Shown here one piece after another: positions 32,466 to 40,389 of a DNA stretch of 53,781 nucleotides. A program made the position numbers and the translations under genes. Position 1 is the stretch's first letter. Each line of letters starts with the position of its first letter. Source of the stretch: a virus; the IMG/VR virus record IMGVR_UViG_3300048904_000089, positions 1 to 53,781 of that record. One strand, 5' to 3'. The notes under the pieces are model-generated. The model was not told the DNA's origin. It was given only the letters and a program-made list of their open reading frames with translations, and did no database searches.

Positions 32466-33368
32466 TCAAAATAGATATTGTGCACTGCAGCGACAGTTGG
32501 CGATCTCTCGAATCGGTGCGCCCAGCGAAGTGTCACCAGGGAACATCATACGCGATCCACCGACATTAAACGCCTCATTAACCGGCCGTGTTTGGCCTTC
32601 AGCCTGGCGATGAGTCGGGCGAACTCTTTTATCACGCAACGTAATCCAACTTTTTTTTAATGTCGCCTGCACTGGAGTTAATCGCGGGCCAGCGCCAGGA
32701 GTTGGCTGCACCGCCGGCTCAACTAATGGAACTATATCACGCGGCAGCGGAATACCGGGAATCAGTGTTCTGGCGGTGACGGATGCCTCAATTGCTTTGG
32801 CGGTCTCGGCGGCAGTCTGAGTTTCAGTAACTGCTATTAGATCGACGCGACCGCGCAGTATCCGCTTGAGGATTGCCAGGGCTGCAAGTGCGACAGAGCG
32901 ATTGTCGGTAGGCTTCTGCTCTTCACGCAGAGCCATGCGACCCTGATTGATCGCGTCTTCCATATCGCGCGCAGTAGTGCCGACAATGATGTCAGCCTGG
33001 ACTGGTGCGTGCTGATCATCCCAAAGCAGGAAGATCGCCGCAATCAATTCTTTAATGTTCGATTCTTCTTCACCATCAACTTGCTTGTTCTGCTTTGCGC
33101 GCAATGCCGTGAACGTCATGACATCGTTGTGCAACATGATGGCGCCAGAGAATGACTTCTGGCAGCGGCGATAGTGTTCTTCAAGAAGAGTTTCGAAGGC
33201 TTTGCGATAACGGCTAATCGGCGGCGGCTGCCCGGTTCGCGCAACCGACGTGCGGAAGTCTGCGACGACCATGGCGAATATCTTGCGGATGCCAGGCTTA
33301 ACTAGCGCTTCAAGTCGCAGCTTTTCGGCGACTTCGCGGTGTAGGATTTCGCTACGGCTTGACATCAT
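32466..33368 (-). CDS. MuF-type minor head protein
   Basis: 300 residues. The C-terminal part TLKKSWITLRDKRVRPTHRQAEGQT...FNVGGSRMMFPGDTSLGAPIREIANCRCS is the MuF/SPP1 gp7 motif, a minor head protein bound at the portal that often enters the host with DNA. The first 250 residues are helical and family-specific. It overlaps the small gene upstream by 17 bases. Confidence 0.88.
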   Translation of the reverse strand: MMSSRSEILHREVAEKLRLEALVKPGIRKIFAMVVADFRTSVARTGQPPPISRYRKAFETLLEEHYRRCQKSFSGAIMLHNDVMTFTALRAKQNKQVDGEEESNIKELIAAIFLLWDDQHAPVQADIIVGTTARDMEDAINQGRMALREEQKPTDNRSVALAALAILKRILRGRVDLIAVTETQTAAETAKAIEASVTARTLIPGIPLPRDIVPLVEPAVQPTPGAGPRLTPVQATLKKSWITLRDKRVRPTHRQAEGQTRPVNEAFNVGGSRMMFPGDTSLGAPIREIANCRCSAQYLF

Positions 33369-33531
33369 CTAACTCGCGGCGAGCCGAACGGGCAAGGACT
33401 CTGTTCTGGATGTCGTGAATATCTCGCATATGCTCCGGGTTGTCATGCCCGTGCGGCGCCGGCAGTTTGATAAGTTCATCCCACAGCTCAGCTGTCATAT
33501 CAAGCACCTTGCGCTCCTGCTCAGTCAGCAT
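33352..33531 (-). CDS. Small helical protein between portal and MuF
   Basis: 59 residues from ATG 33531, which lies inside the portal gene's last codons (11-base overlap). MLTEQERKVLDMTAELWDELIKLPAPHGHDNPEHMRDIHD... is the pattern of small phage proteins that accompany portal genes and of DUF5681-like helices. A longer reading of this frame upstream is a shadow of the portal gene. Confidence 0.7.
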   Translation of the reverse strand: MLTEQERKVLDMTAELWDELIKLPAPHGHDNPEHMRDIHDIQNRVLARSARRELDDVKP

Positions 33532-34855
33532 TAGCCGCATCCTCCGCAGCCAGCCTTGCCGCAACAGTCGAACTATCCACGTTGTCATCAGTAAACAGAT
33601 CAGTGCCGACCGGAACCAGCGTCGAAGGCTGATACAGAGTATCTCCGCCTTCCAGCGGCTCACGGTTCGGCAGCTGGGCGCGGAGTTCGTTGATGGTCTC
33701 AACGCCGAGCTTCTGACGGGCCAGCAACATATCAACGCGGCGAGCTACCAGGGCCTCAATTGATTCAGGGTTGTAGGTCAGGCACGCACGCTGCGGGTCA
33801 AGCCCATAGCGTGGCAACAGCATACGACCGAGACCATCAAGCAGGACATCGGCCAGCGGCAACACAGCGCGGTCGTACAGATGAAAGACCGCATGCTGCA
33901 TGTTGTTATCGGTCGAAGCATCGTTGCTCACCAACGGCAGCGGGATCTTGTATCGCAGGAACAGTGCCTCGCGGGCGACGGCATCAAGTTCTGCGTAGTC
34001 CATGTCTTTGTTGGTGGTGCCGGCCTCATGGATCTCCATGTCGCTGGAGGACACCACAGCGATGCGCCCGGCATTCGACGCACCAGACAGCGTGGAGTTG
34101 ATACGGTCGCGACGAGCAATATGCTCATCCTCGGTCATCGGATCCTTGAACTGCACGATCAGCGATAGCCGGCCACCGTTCTCAAGCAGCGATAGGTTAT
34201 GCACGCGCCCCTGTATTTGCTGGCGAGCCTCAAGCGCTACAGCCTCAAGCGGACTATCAGCTCTTGTCTCATCGGTGCGCGAACTGAAGCCATGGACGCG
34301 GAACAGTTCGCGCAGGCCGCCATCGTAATAATTGATTTTGCGGGCTTTCTCTACGCGCGGATAGTTGCCGCCAGCCCTGCCACCAGTCACAAGGAATGAC
34401 TGAGGATAGTTATCAGTGGCATTCTCAATGCTGGTTACGATCTGCGGCTTGACGGCAAACATCTCAAGCGGTGGGCGACTTACACCGCCGCCCGCGTAGT
34501 AGAAGCATTCGCGAGTCAGCAGGTAGTGCCTGGCAGCGGCACCGATGAATCCTGCCCAGTTGTCGAAGCCATTGGGCGACTTCAGCATGCGCAGCAGGTC
34601 GTGATCCTGGATGTACTTGCCGTCTTCCATCTGGATAACCGGCATCAGGTGTTCAACTTCGTCGGCGATCATGTCGACGGCAATGGCGACAGACGAGCTG
34701 CTACGGTAGAACTCCATGGCAGACTGTGGAGTCATTCGACCGTCGCCAAAGATCATATCCAGCAACGATCCACGCTGAATAGGAATCTGAGAGACGCGAC
34801 CGCCTGATTTAATCTCGGGCTTTTCCCAGAATTTCAGGCGGCTCATAAGGGACAT
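33521..34855 (-). CDS. Portal protein, HK97 family
   Basis: 444 residues: YRSSSSVAIAVDMIADEVEHL, PNGFDNWAGFIGAAARHYLLTRECFYYAGG and IPLPLVSNDASTDNNMQHAVFHLYDRAVLPLADVLLDGL are the HK97/PBSX-type portal pattern in the correct order. Twelve copies form the DNA entry ring at one vertex. Confidence 0.93.
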   Translation of the reverse strand: MSLMSRLKFWEKPEIKSGGRVSQIPIQRGSLLDMIFGDGRMTPQSAMEFYRSSSSVAIAVDMIADEVEHLMPVIQMEDGKYIQDHDLLRMLKSPNGFDNWAGFIGAAARHYLLTRECFYYAGGGVSRPPLEMFAVKPQIVTSIENATDNYPQSFLVTGGRAGGNYPRVEKARKINYYDGGLRELFRVHGFSSRTDETRADSPLEAVALEARQQIQGRVHNLSLLENGGRLSLIVQFKDPMTEDEHIARRDRINSTLSGASNAGRIAVVSSSDMEIHEAGTTNKDMDYAELDAVAREALFLRYKIPLPLVSNDASTDNNMQHAVFHLYDRAVLPLADVLLDGLGRMLLPRYGLDPQRACLTYNPESIEALVARRVDMLLARQKLGVETINELRAQLPNREPLEGGDTLYQPSTLVPVGTDLFTDDNVDSSTVAARLAAEDAANAD

Positions 34856-34916
34856 GGATTAATTCCGTCAAATAGTGCAGCAGATAATACGCGACGAAGT
34901 TATTCAAGTCACGCCG

Positions 34917-35237
34917 TCAGTCCTGAGAGACTACCACGACGGTCATTGCTTGTGACGGCACAGTTGTTACGCCGATGCCGAGGACGGAGACTGAAAGTAC
35001 GACTACCGATACCGGATCTTCGACAATTACCGTGAAGCCGGTTTCGGTTGATGCCGACACGCGGAATCGCCGACCCGTGGGCGGATTGGTTAGTGACGGC
35101 TGGACTGACGGGATCTTGCCGGCCGGAAATGGAGTCGAATAGGTGATCGTGTAGACGCCGGATCCATTGGTCTGGCCGGAGTAAAAGTCGATGCGCCTAG
35201 CAGTGCTGGCTGGCGATCCATTCCATACGTCGCTCAT
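34917..35237 (-). CDS. Small beta-rich protein upstream of portal
   Basis: 106 residues from ATG 35237 (ATGA overlap with the previous gene). Thr/Val/Ser-rich beta sandwich-like sequence (GVYTITYSTPFPAGKIPSV, RFRVSASTETGFTVIVE). The pattern PAGKIPSVQPSL resembles C-terminal tips of structural phage proteins. Role unknown; one of three linked genes. The gap 34856-34916 holds nothing I recognise. Confidence 0.6.
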   Translation of the reverse strand: MSDVWNGSPASTARRIDFYSGQTNGSGVYTITYSTPFPAGKIPSVQPSLTNPPTGRRFRVSASTETGFTVIVEDPVSVVVLSVSVLGIGVTTVPSQAMTVVVVSQD

Positions 35238-35554
35238 TGCGCACATACCTCGATAGTGGCGGTCGCAGTTGCAACGCCGCGAATAGCAACTACTGCGCCA
35301 AGTAGCGCATCAGCGGCGGATGCGGATACGCTGCCCTTTGGCCAGTCAATCCATTTGCCACGCCCAGCCTCGATCTCGACAGCCGAGGAAAGCGTGTATT
35401 GGACTTTTGCCGTGCCGGACGCCGGATGAATGGCAGCGCTCACTGTTGGTGATCCGGACATCAGATAAATAGTTTCGCTGGTGCCAGCGAAAGTCGATGC
35501 GGCCAGGTAGAAGCCGTAGTCCAGCGGATCAGTGCTGCGTACCGGCTTGATCAT
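35234..35554 (-). CDS. Small beta-rich protein upstream of portal
   Basis: 106 residues from ATG 35554 (ATGA overlap). IKPVRSTDPLDYGFYLAAS opens it, followed by beta strands (TIYLMSGSPTVSAAIHP) and an Ala-rich C-terminus. Shares length and style with its neighbour, perhaps by duplication, although the sequences are not obviously alike. Likely virion component, by position. Confidence 0.55.
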   Translation of the reverse strand: MIKPVRSTDPLDYGFYLAASTFAGTSETIYLMSGSPTVSAAIHPASGTAKVQYTLSSAVEIEAGRGKWIDWPKGSVSASAADALLGAVVAIRGVATATATIEVCAQ

Positions 35555-36171
35555 GGCCGCTCCTCCCAAACGAAAAACAGCGTGCCGGTCGCAGTGCCGG
35601 ATCCGATGTTTTGATAGGTGACGTAGTAGGTGTTTGCGCCAATGCCGCGATCATCGCCGACCAGATTGCCTACAGTGCTTTGCTGGGCGGTTGCGGTGGC
35701 TGCGACGATGCGATGGATATCTAATGGAGTTGCACCCGTAATTGTGCCGCCAGCCGTGATACTAACCTGCGGAACGTACAGGGGGAGCGGACGCTCAGAC
35801 ATCGTGTTCTTTGGAACGACCGGCAGCGCCTCGGAGAAGGTTCCACCCGGAGTTCCGCCAACCCAGTTAGTGACGCGCAGACTTCCGTCATCAAGCTCAA
35901 TGCCCTGGACTAGCAGGATGATATTGATCGGAACCGAGAACCGAAGGGTCAGAGTTGTGCCGGTCGCAATTGAGAACTCTCGAAACGTGCGAGCTTGTCG
36001 ACCTTCGAAGAAGCCAGCCTCGCCAACGTCAACGCGCATCCGCTGCTTGGTTGTACCGGCCAAAAGAAATGCAGGGGGCTGAGAAAGCACCCGCTCAGCA
36101 TAGGTGCCGTCGAGCTGATCAACGAGGCGCTTCTTCGGCCCCCACAGCACGCTAAAATCAATGTCTGCCAC
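35551..36171 (-). CDS. Beta-rich structural protein candidate
   Basis: 206 residues. The frame starts at GTG 36171 with GGGGGA 8 bases before it. FSVLWGPKKRLVDQLDGTYAERVLSQPP, VDVGEAGFFEGRQARTFREF and a C-terminal FFVWEERP recur in phage structural gene clusters. It may be a head or tail surface protein; no enzyme motif. Confidence 0.6.
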   Translation of the reverse strand: MADIDFSVLWGPKKRLVDQLDGTYAERVLSQPPAFLLAGTTKQRMRVDVGEAGFFEGRQARTFREFSIATGTTLTLRFSVPINIILLVQGIELDDGSLRVTNWVGGTPGGTFSEALPVVPKNTMSERPLPLYVPQVSITAGGTITGATPLDIHRIVAATATAQQSTVGNLVGDDRGIGANTYYVTYQNIGSGTATGTLFFVWEERP

Positions 36172-36226
36172 GATGCATCCCCCAAATGGATGCGGGGATG
36201 GTATCAGTGGTGGTGGCGATTAGGAA

Positions 36227-36424
36227 CTATTGGCAAGCAGCGAAGTTGGAGCAGATAGAGCCAGCAACAGAAATGATCAGCACCACCAGCATGCACGTCA
36301 TGAAAATCGTAATACACCTAAAGCCTTTATCGACCGCATGAAGGTTCATTGACTTGAAGAAAAACCCCATACCAACAACGAATACGATGATCAGGAGAGC
36401 TAACAACCAATACTGGATACTCAT
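36227..36424 (-). CDS. Small membrane protein with two transmembrane segments
   Basis: 65 residues: segments at about 6-23 (WLLALLIIVFVVGMGFFF) and 38-56 (ITIFMTCMLVVLIISVAG). The start overlaps the DUF2591 stop by ATGA. Family unknown. Confidence 0.65.
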   Translation of the reverse strand: MSIQYWLLALLIIVFVVGMGFFFKSMNLHAVDKGFRCITIFMTCMLVVLIISVAGSICSNFAACQ

Positions 36425-36789
36425 ACCAACTCCTCCGGCACTTCGATTTCATCGCCGAGCTTGGCGGATACGATCATCCTGCATGCAGCAATAAGATGCG
36501 TAGGGCCTACGCCTTGATACGTGACATCCTCAGGGCTTGAGAATGCCTGCCAGTTGTCCGCGTCATGCCCTACGAAGCCGATGGCGTGGCTGGCGATCAG
36601 CTTTCCGCCCTGCCTCCAATCCCAAGATGGCGTCCAGTTATCCCATCGCATCGGTTCAAACCCAGGAACAACCCAATGCTTGCAGCCATTGATTTTCTCG
36701 CTTCCGGTTTCCTGTCCGTGCGCACCAAGGGCCACCGCAACTGCCCAGTCCAAATTGGAACCACTCAACTCACCCGTTTTGATTTTCAT
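36421..36789 (-). CDS. DUF2591 (NinX-like) protein
   Basis: 122 residues. MKIKTGELSGSNLDWAVAVALG followed by WVVPGFEPMRWDNWTPSWDWRQGGKLI and HLIAACRMIVSAKLGDEIEVPEEL closely follows the DUF2591/NinX pattern found in many phages. Function unknown. Confidence 0.85.
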   Translation of the reverse strand: MKIKTGELSGSNLDWAVAVALGAHGQETGSEKINGCKHWVVPGFEPMRWDNWTPSWDWRQGGKLIASHAIGFVGHDADNWQAFSSPEDVTYQGVGPTHLIAACRMIVSAKLGDEIEVPEELV

Positions 36790-37157
36790 GATTGGCCTCG
36801 GGCTTTCGACACGGCAGCGATTTCATCGCCGTACAGATCAAGGAAATCCTGATAGCTACTGCTCTCAAGCCATTGAGAATGGACTGATTCGCAATCTCCA
36901 GACGGCCGAGTAGCTGAAGCCCAGTGCTCGAACGACGATTGCTTTTCGTTATCAAGAATATTCTCCAGCGCCTCAAGTAAATCTGGCGCGGCGGCGATTA
37001 GGTTGGCGTTGGCGATCTGAGCCTCCAGACCAATGACAGGCCCTTGAGTTCCATCAGTAAATGGTTGAGACACAATGCAGCGATTACCTGGAGACGCACC
37101 AACAACCTGCACCGAACAACTGACCTCCCAAGGCCCAGGCGTATGCTTATTGCTCAT
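36786..37157 (-). CDS. Conserved phage protein (HTPGPW ... NANLIAAAPDLLEAL type)
   Basis: 123 residues from ATG 37157 (GAGAGGGG upstream). MSNKHTPGPWEV and EAQIANANLIAAAPDLLEALENIL are hallmarks of a very common accessory phage protein whose activity is unknown. ATGA overlap with the next gene. Confidence 0.85.
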   Translation of the reverse strand: MSNKHTPGPWEVSCSVQVVGASPGNRCIVSQPFTDGTQGPVIGLEAQIANANLIAAAPDLLEALENILDNEKQSSFEHWASATRPSGDCESVHSQWLESSSYQDFLDLYGDEIAAVSKARGQS

Positions 37158-37187
37158 GATCATTCCCCTCTCAAATATCAATTATTC

Positions 37188-37583
37188 TCAAAAAACCAAA
37201 CCCGCCACGCCCAGGCAGATCAGGCAGAACATGGCGAAACCGTTAAGGCCGGTTTTCAGGGTTTTGTTTTCCTGGATTTTTGCGTGGACGGATTTATGCG
37301 GAATCAGGCCGCTGTCAATGTCGTCGTAAGTCAGGCAGATGTTCTGATCCGCTTTAGTGATGAAAAAAACAAGACGCATCTGCTTGTTATCAAGGACTGG
37401 AGAATCGACATGAAATAGACGCGCAACCTTTGCCGAAAGAGCTGCAGAAGCCGGATACATCATGCCAGGAGTCTGCGTCGAACGATCACGAACATCTTTG
37501 GCGCTGTATTTGGTCGCCGCCACCGACTGAATCGTCAGCTCCTTGCGGATTTGGGTGGCGATGTAGCGGAATATGGCTTTCAT
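37188..37583 (-). CDS. Hypothetical protein with C-terminal membrane anchor
   Basis: 131 residues: a polar, Ala/Lys-rich body and a hydrophobic C-terminus (FAMFCLICLGVAGLVF, about 116-131). TKADQNICLTYDDID in the middle. Family unknown. The upstream gene stops 2 bases before the start. Confidence 0.55.
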   Translation of the reverse strand: MKAIFRYIATQIRKELTIQSVAATKYSAKDVRDRSTQTPGMMYPASAALSAKVARLFHVDSPVLDNKQMRLVFFITKADQNICLTYDDIDSGLIPHKSVHAKIQENKTLKTGLNGFAMFCLICLGVAGLVF

Positions 37584-37585
37584 TT

Positions 37586-37819
37586 CTAAGCACCCGCGTC
37601 GTAATGAAGTTCGTAGATATTTGGCACCCTGGCGTCACCACTAAAGGTCACGGTGATTTTGTCAGGACTCCCGGTGATACCCCTTGCCTTAAGCAGCTTT
37701 TCGGCAAATCTCACTGACTCAAATGGCTTTGCCGGAGAGTCTATTGAAAGGAAATCATCCAGATCCACGGCCAGCCTGTAGCCTTCAACCTCGACCGCGG
37801 TCATCGTAATTGATGCCAT
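37586..37819 (-). CDS. Small acidic hypothetical protein
   Basis: 77 residues, AVDLDDFLSIDSPAKPFESVRFAEKLLKARG in the middle. The start has a near-ideal ribosome-binding sequence (AGGAGG, 8 bases away). It follows an unusual leader region with a mini-ORF and hairpin. Confidence 0.65.
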   Translation of the reverse strand: MASITMTAVEVEGYRLAVDLDDFLSIDSPAKPFESVRFAEKLLKARGITGSPDKITVTFSGDARVPNIYELHYDAGA

Positions 37820-37844
37820 CTCAATTCCTCCTGTGGGTTTACTG

Positions 37845-37908
37845 GCAAAGCCCGCACATAGCGGGCTTGCGGTCAGCTTGGGTGCCGGTTTTAGCCGGTC
37901 GTGCGCAT
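37845..37908 (-). promoter_or_regulatory. Leader with 5-codon mini-ORF and hairpin
   Basis: On the minus strand AGAGGA (37916-37921) is followed 7 bases later by ATG and the five codons M-R-T-T-G then TAA (37891-37908). Further down GCAAGCCCGC pairs with GCGGGCTTTGC (37845-37870, one bulge) before the AGGAGG of the next gene. The layout resembles a leader-peptide attenuator, but the hairpin lacks a proper T-run. The rest of the gap 37820-38021 contains only one weak hairpin (37988-38005). Confidence 0.35.
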
Positions 37909-38021
37909 GGTCGTATCCTCTGAAAGTGGAACCTACTCACCCCATATGGTTTTCGGCGCAGTAAAAGTGATGCCTTTGCACTGACTCAGCCCAAGTTAAT
38001 GGGCTTGTGGTGGGCGGGGTT

Positions 38022-38228
38022 CTAATTCAGAGGTAGCCCGCAGTCTGCACAGGAAATACGGCCTGTCTTGCTGTTGCCCAATCTTGTGGGGTGCTCGCAT
38101 TCACGCTTGAATGCTTCCTTTGCGCGATCTTCAGTGTAGTAGACATTGTGGGCGGCGAACATTTCGGCGCTCCCTACGGCCACTTTGCGCACCTTGTTGA
38201 TCTGCTTGTCGATGATCCAGATTTGCAT
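38022..38228 (-). CDS. Small zinc-finger protein
   Basis: 68 residues: QIWIIDKQINKVRKVAVGSAEMF then a helix and a C-terminal CEHPTRLGNSKTGRISCADCGLPL, with Cys/His spacing that could bind zinc. It has its own promoter at 38263-38291 inside the terminase gene's end. Role unknown. Confidence 0.65.
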   Translation of the reverse strand: MQIWIIDKQINKVRKVAVGSAEMFAAHNVYYTEDRAKEAFKRECEHPTRLGNSKTGRISCADCGLPLN

Positions 38229-38262
38229 TTTGTCTTGCTCCGTTGTTCGTTTCGATAGCCCA

Positions 38263-38291
38263 ATACTGCATTGCTATAGATCGGTTGTCAA
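38263..38291 (-). promoter_or_regulatory. Sigma-70 promoter with CTATAG in its spacer
   Basis: On the minus strand: TTGACA (38286-38291), 17-bp spacer, CAGTAT (38263-38268). CTATAG lies at 38274-38279, inside the spacer. The promoter starts at the 3' end of the terminase gene and would drive the small gene at 38228 and perhaps the following structural genes. Confidence 0.7.
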
Positions 38292-39526
38292 CCAGCAAAG
38301 AAGGAAGATTTTTTCCGCACCTTCTCGATGGCGTAGCGGATGGCGTCCATGTAGTGGTTCCACTTGTCCACGATGTCAGTCAGCACGTCGCCAGACAGCC
38401 GGTCGACCTTGTAGGAGTACATGCGGAACTCCTTGATGGTCTCCTTGCACCTGGAGTGCACGACGATCTCATCAAAGGACTTCATGAACGAGATGCCATC
38501 CTCGACACTGCCTTTGCCTTTGGCGCACGGCTCGATCTTCGGCAGGCACGGACGCAACCTAGCAGGGTCTGGCTTCTTCAGGTGGCTGATCAGCTCGGGA
38601 CGGGCGTTATCGGCGACAACGACATGCTTCTCAATGTCTGGCAGTTCCTTGATCATCAGCGCCGCTAGATCGTCATTCTCAATCTCAATGCCGCCAGCCT
38701 CTCGCTCAACGTAAAGCTTGCGGTTACTAATCCATAGCTTTACGCCAGCACATGGATCCTGCGAAAACCCGAAGTCGAGGCCGAAGTACGGGCCATCCCA
38801 GTCTGGCTGCGGATCAAACTCGGCTATCCGGTATTTGTTGGCGAAGATTTGGGCTACAGAGTTCTCGCGGTAGGCGCCTTCCCAGATCCATGCGTAGGTT
38901 TCAGGGTCAAGCGTGCGCTGATCGCGCAGACGTTCGCCTTCAAGCACGGCGGGGAACCATGGGTTGTCGGTGTAGTTCAGTTCGACGATCTTGGCGTCAT
39001 CGGATGGGTTTTTGCGAAAGCGGATATCGACAGGGCTGCCATCCAGTTCAGGGTTCCAGGTAATCCAGACTTCGGAGTCGTCGGCGCGGACGGTAGGCAG
39101 TAGCTTCTGCAGCGCAACCTCTGACACTCCCTCAGCCTCGTCAATCCAGGCGATCAGTATGCGAGCCTTGGACTTGATGCTGTCCAGGTTGTGGCGCAGG
39201 CCCGCGAAGACGTAGTGCACGCGGCGGTTTCGCGTCCTGATGTAGCGTTCGCCGATATCGAAGTAAGCATCGAGCCAGGGTGTCTCGCGGATCGCCTGCT
39301 TGATCTCCTCCATGGAGGAGTCTTCCAGGGAGTTCATGAACTCTCGGCCGCAAAAGATTACGCCGCTTGTGCCGGACTCGGCGAACATGTAGGCGCGCAC
39401 CGCAGTCATCAAGGCGAAGGTTCTAGTCTTGGCAGATCCTCGGCCTCCGTGCGCGCCACGGTAGCGCGCCTCGCCGCTGAAGACGGGGATAAGCTTTGGC
39501 GGGATTTCGAGTTGAACTGATGACAT
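38288..39526 (-). CDS. terL: Terminase large subunit
   Basis: 412 residues. Walker A GGRGSAKT (27-34), Walker B ILIAWIDEAE (D129-E130), and the nuclease acidic residues in FGLDFGF (D251) and VVADNARPEL (D306). This is the PBSX/Terminase_3 family. ATPase drives DNA packaging and the nuclease cuts headful or cos sites. The gene follows a small protein and the small subunit. Packaging mode is not shown by the sequence. Confidence 0.95.
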   Translation of the reverse strand: MSSVQLEIPPKLIPVFSGEARYRGAHGGRGSAKTRTFALMTAVRAYMFAESGTSGVIFCGREFMNSLEDSSMEEIKQAIRETPWLDAYFDIGERYIRTRNRRVHYVFAGLRHNLDSIKSKARILIAWIDEAEGVSEVALQKLLPTVRADDSEVWITWNPELDGSPVDIRFRKNPSDDAKIVELNYTDNPWFPAVLEGERLRDQRTLDPETYAWIWEGAYRENSVAQIFANKYRIAEFDPQPDWDGPYFGLDFGFSQDPCAGVKLWISNRKLYVEREAGGIEIENDDLAALMIKELPDIEKHVVVADNARPELISHLKKPDPARLRPCLPKIEPCAKGKGSVEDGISFMKSFDEIVVHSRCKETIKEFRMYSYKVDRLSGDVLTDIVDKWNHYMDAIRYAIEKVRKKSSFFAG

Positions 39527-39528
39527 GC

Positions 39529-39708
39529 TCAGCCGGCCACAAGCTGACGGATCTCTACGCCAGCACGCAGCGACTCGACTTGATAGCTGGCATGTTCAAG
39601 ATCGATTGCATACAGATACGCTGAATACTTACCGTCAGGCGATTTGAAGTCAATTGCAAACAACTTCCATTCCACACCATCAACGACAACCGATTCTTTC
39701 AAGTTCAT
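39529..39708 (-). CDS. Small protein between terminase subunits
   Basis: 59 residues: MNLKESVVVDGVEWKLFAID...KYSAYLYAIDLEHASYQVE. Its ATG overlaps the small-subunit stop (ATGA), and its stop lies 2 bases before the large-subunit start. Similar small proteins occur beside terminases; role unknown. Confidence 0.7.
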   Translation of the reverse strand: MNLKESVVVDGVEWKLFAIDFKSPDGKYSAYLYAIDLEHASYQVESLRAGVEIRQLVAG

Positions 39709-40310
39709 TTGCCGTCATCCTGATCTTTGCCAGCAATGGAAGGCGCAACAAGTTCAATGCGAGTCGGGACAAGCGGCGCACCATCTTTGCCGGTGATTTC
39801 ATGCTTAGTTGCCGACTCCCACCCTTGCATCTTCGCAAGTTGCTGAATAGCAGTTACAGGCGAATGGGTTTTAATCTTGATGCCTTCTTTGCCGGAAGTG
39901 AGTTCCGAGATTGCCGCCATCTTATTCGGATCTTGCATCGCCGAATCTTTGATGCGCCAACTTGCTTGAACTATTGGATTGCCATCGCCATCGCTCCCAA
40001 GCTCATACTCGCCGAACTCAACTAAGTCCTTGAGGTCGGTACGGGCTAAGTTAGATAACTTCTCCAGCGCTTCCTGGCGAGACATGACGGCGTTAGAAAC
40101 AGCCTCTGCCTTCATTGCGTCCATGAAAGTTTTCACCCTATCGTCGCTTATCATTCTTGACGCCATTACATCGGCGGTATCGTCAGTTGCAGCGGTTCCG
40201 CCGGCAGCATAATAAGCTGCTCTTTGACTCATGCCAGCAAGCACATTAATCGCTACTCGCTGCTGTAATTGCGTAAGCTGATCGAATAGTAATTTCTGCT
40301 CTGCGTTCAC
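39705..40310 (-). CDS. terS: Terminase small subunit
   Basis: 201 residues from GTG 40310, chosen because GAGGGG precedes it by 7 bases; an ATG at 40325 lies inside that box. LTQLQQRVAINVLAGMSQRAAYYAAGGTAATDDTADVMASRMI is the Terminase_2 N-terminal HTH, then EALEKLSNLARTDLKDLVEFGE. It recognises the packaging site. First gene of the late operon. Confidence 0.88.
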   Translation of the reverse strand: MNAEQKLLFDQLTQLQQRVAINVLAGMSQRAAYYAAGGTAATDDTADVMASRMISDDRVKTFMDAMKAEAVSNAVMSRQEALEKLSNLARTDLKDLVEFGEYELGSDGDGNPIVQASWRIKDSAMQDPNKMAAISELTSGKEGIKIKTHSPVTAIQQLAKMQGWESATKHEITGKDGAPLVPTRIELVAPSIAGKDQDDGK

Positions 40311-40337
40311 GTTATAGCCCCTCAATGCGTATGCTTG

Positions 40338-40366
40338 ACTATACCCCAGAAAGACGAAAGCCCCAA
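40338..40366 (-). promoter_or_regulatory. Late promoter for the terminase/structural operon
   Basis: On the minus strand: TTGGGG (40361-40366), 17-bp spacer, TATAGT (40338-40343), about 30 bp before the GTG start. The -35 overlaps the terminator stem at 40356-40389, so termination and initiation share sequence. Just after it, GAGGGGCTATAA precedes the start and resembles the GGGGCTATAG box in front of the regulator gene at 1841. Confidence 0.65.
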
Positions 40367-40389
40367 GCTGGTTAGAGGCTGGGGCTTTC
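40356..40389. terminator. Strong hairpin terminator, both directions
   Basis: GAAAGCCCCA (40356-40365) pairs with TGGGGCTTTC (40380-40389) across an inner loop, giving GC-rich stem with A- and T-rich flanks. It ends transcripts coming from the tRNA region and separates them from the late promoter. Confidence 0.8.
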
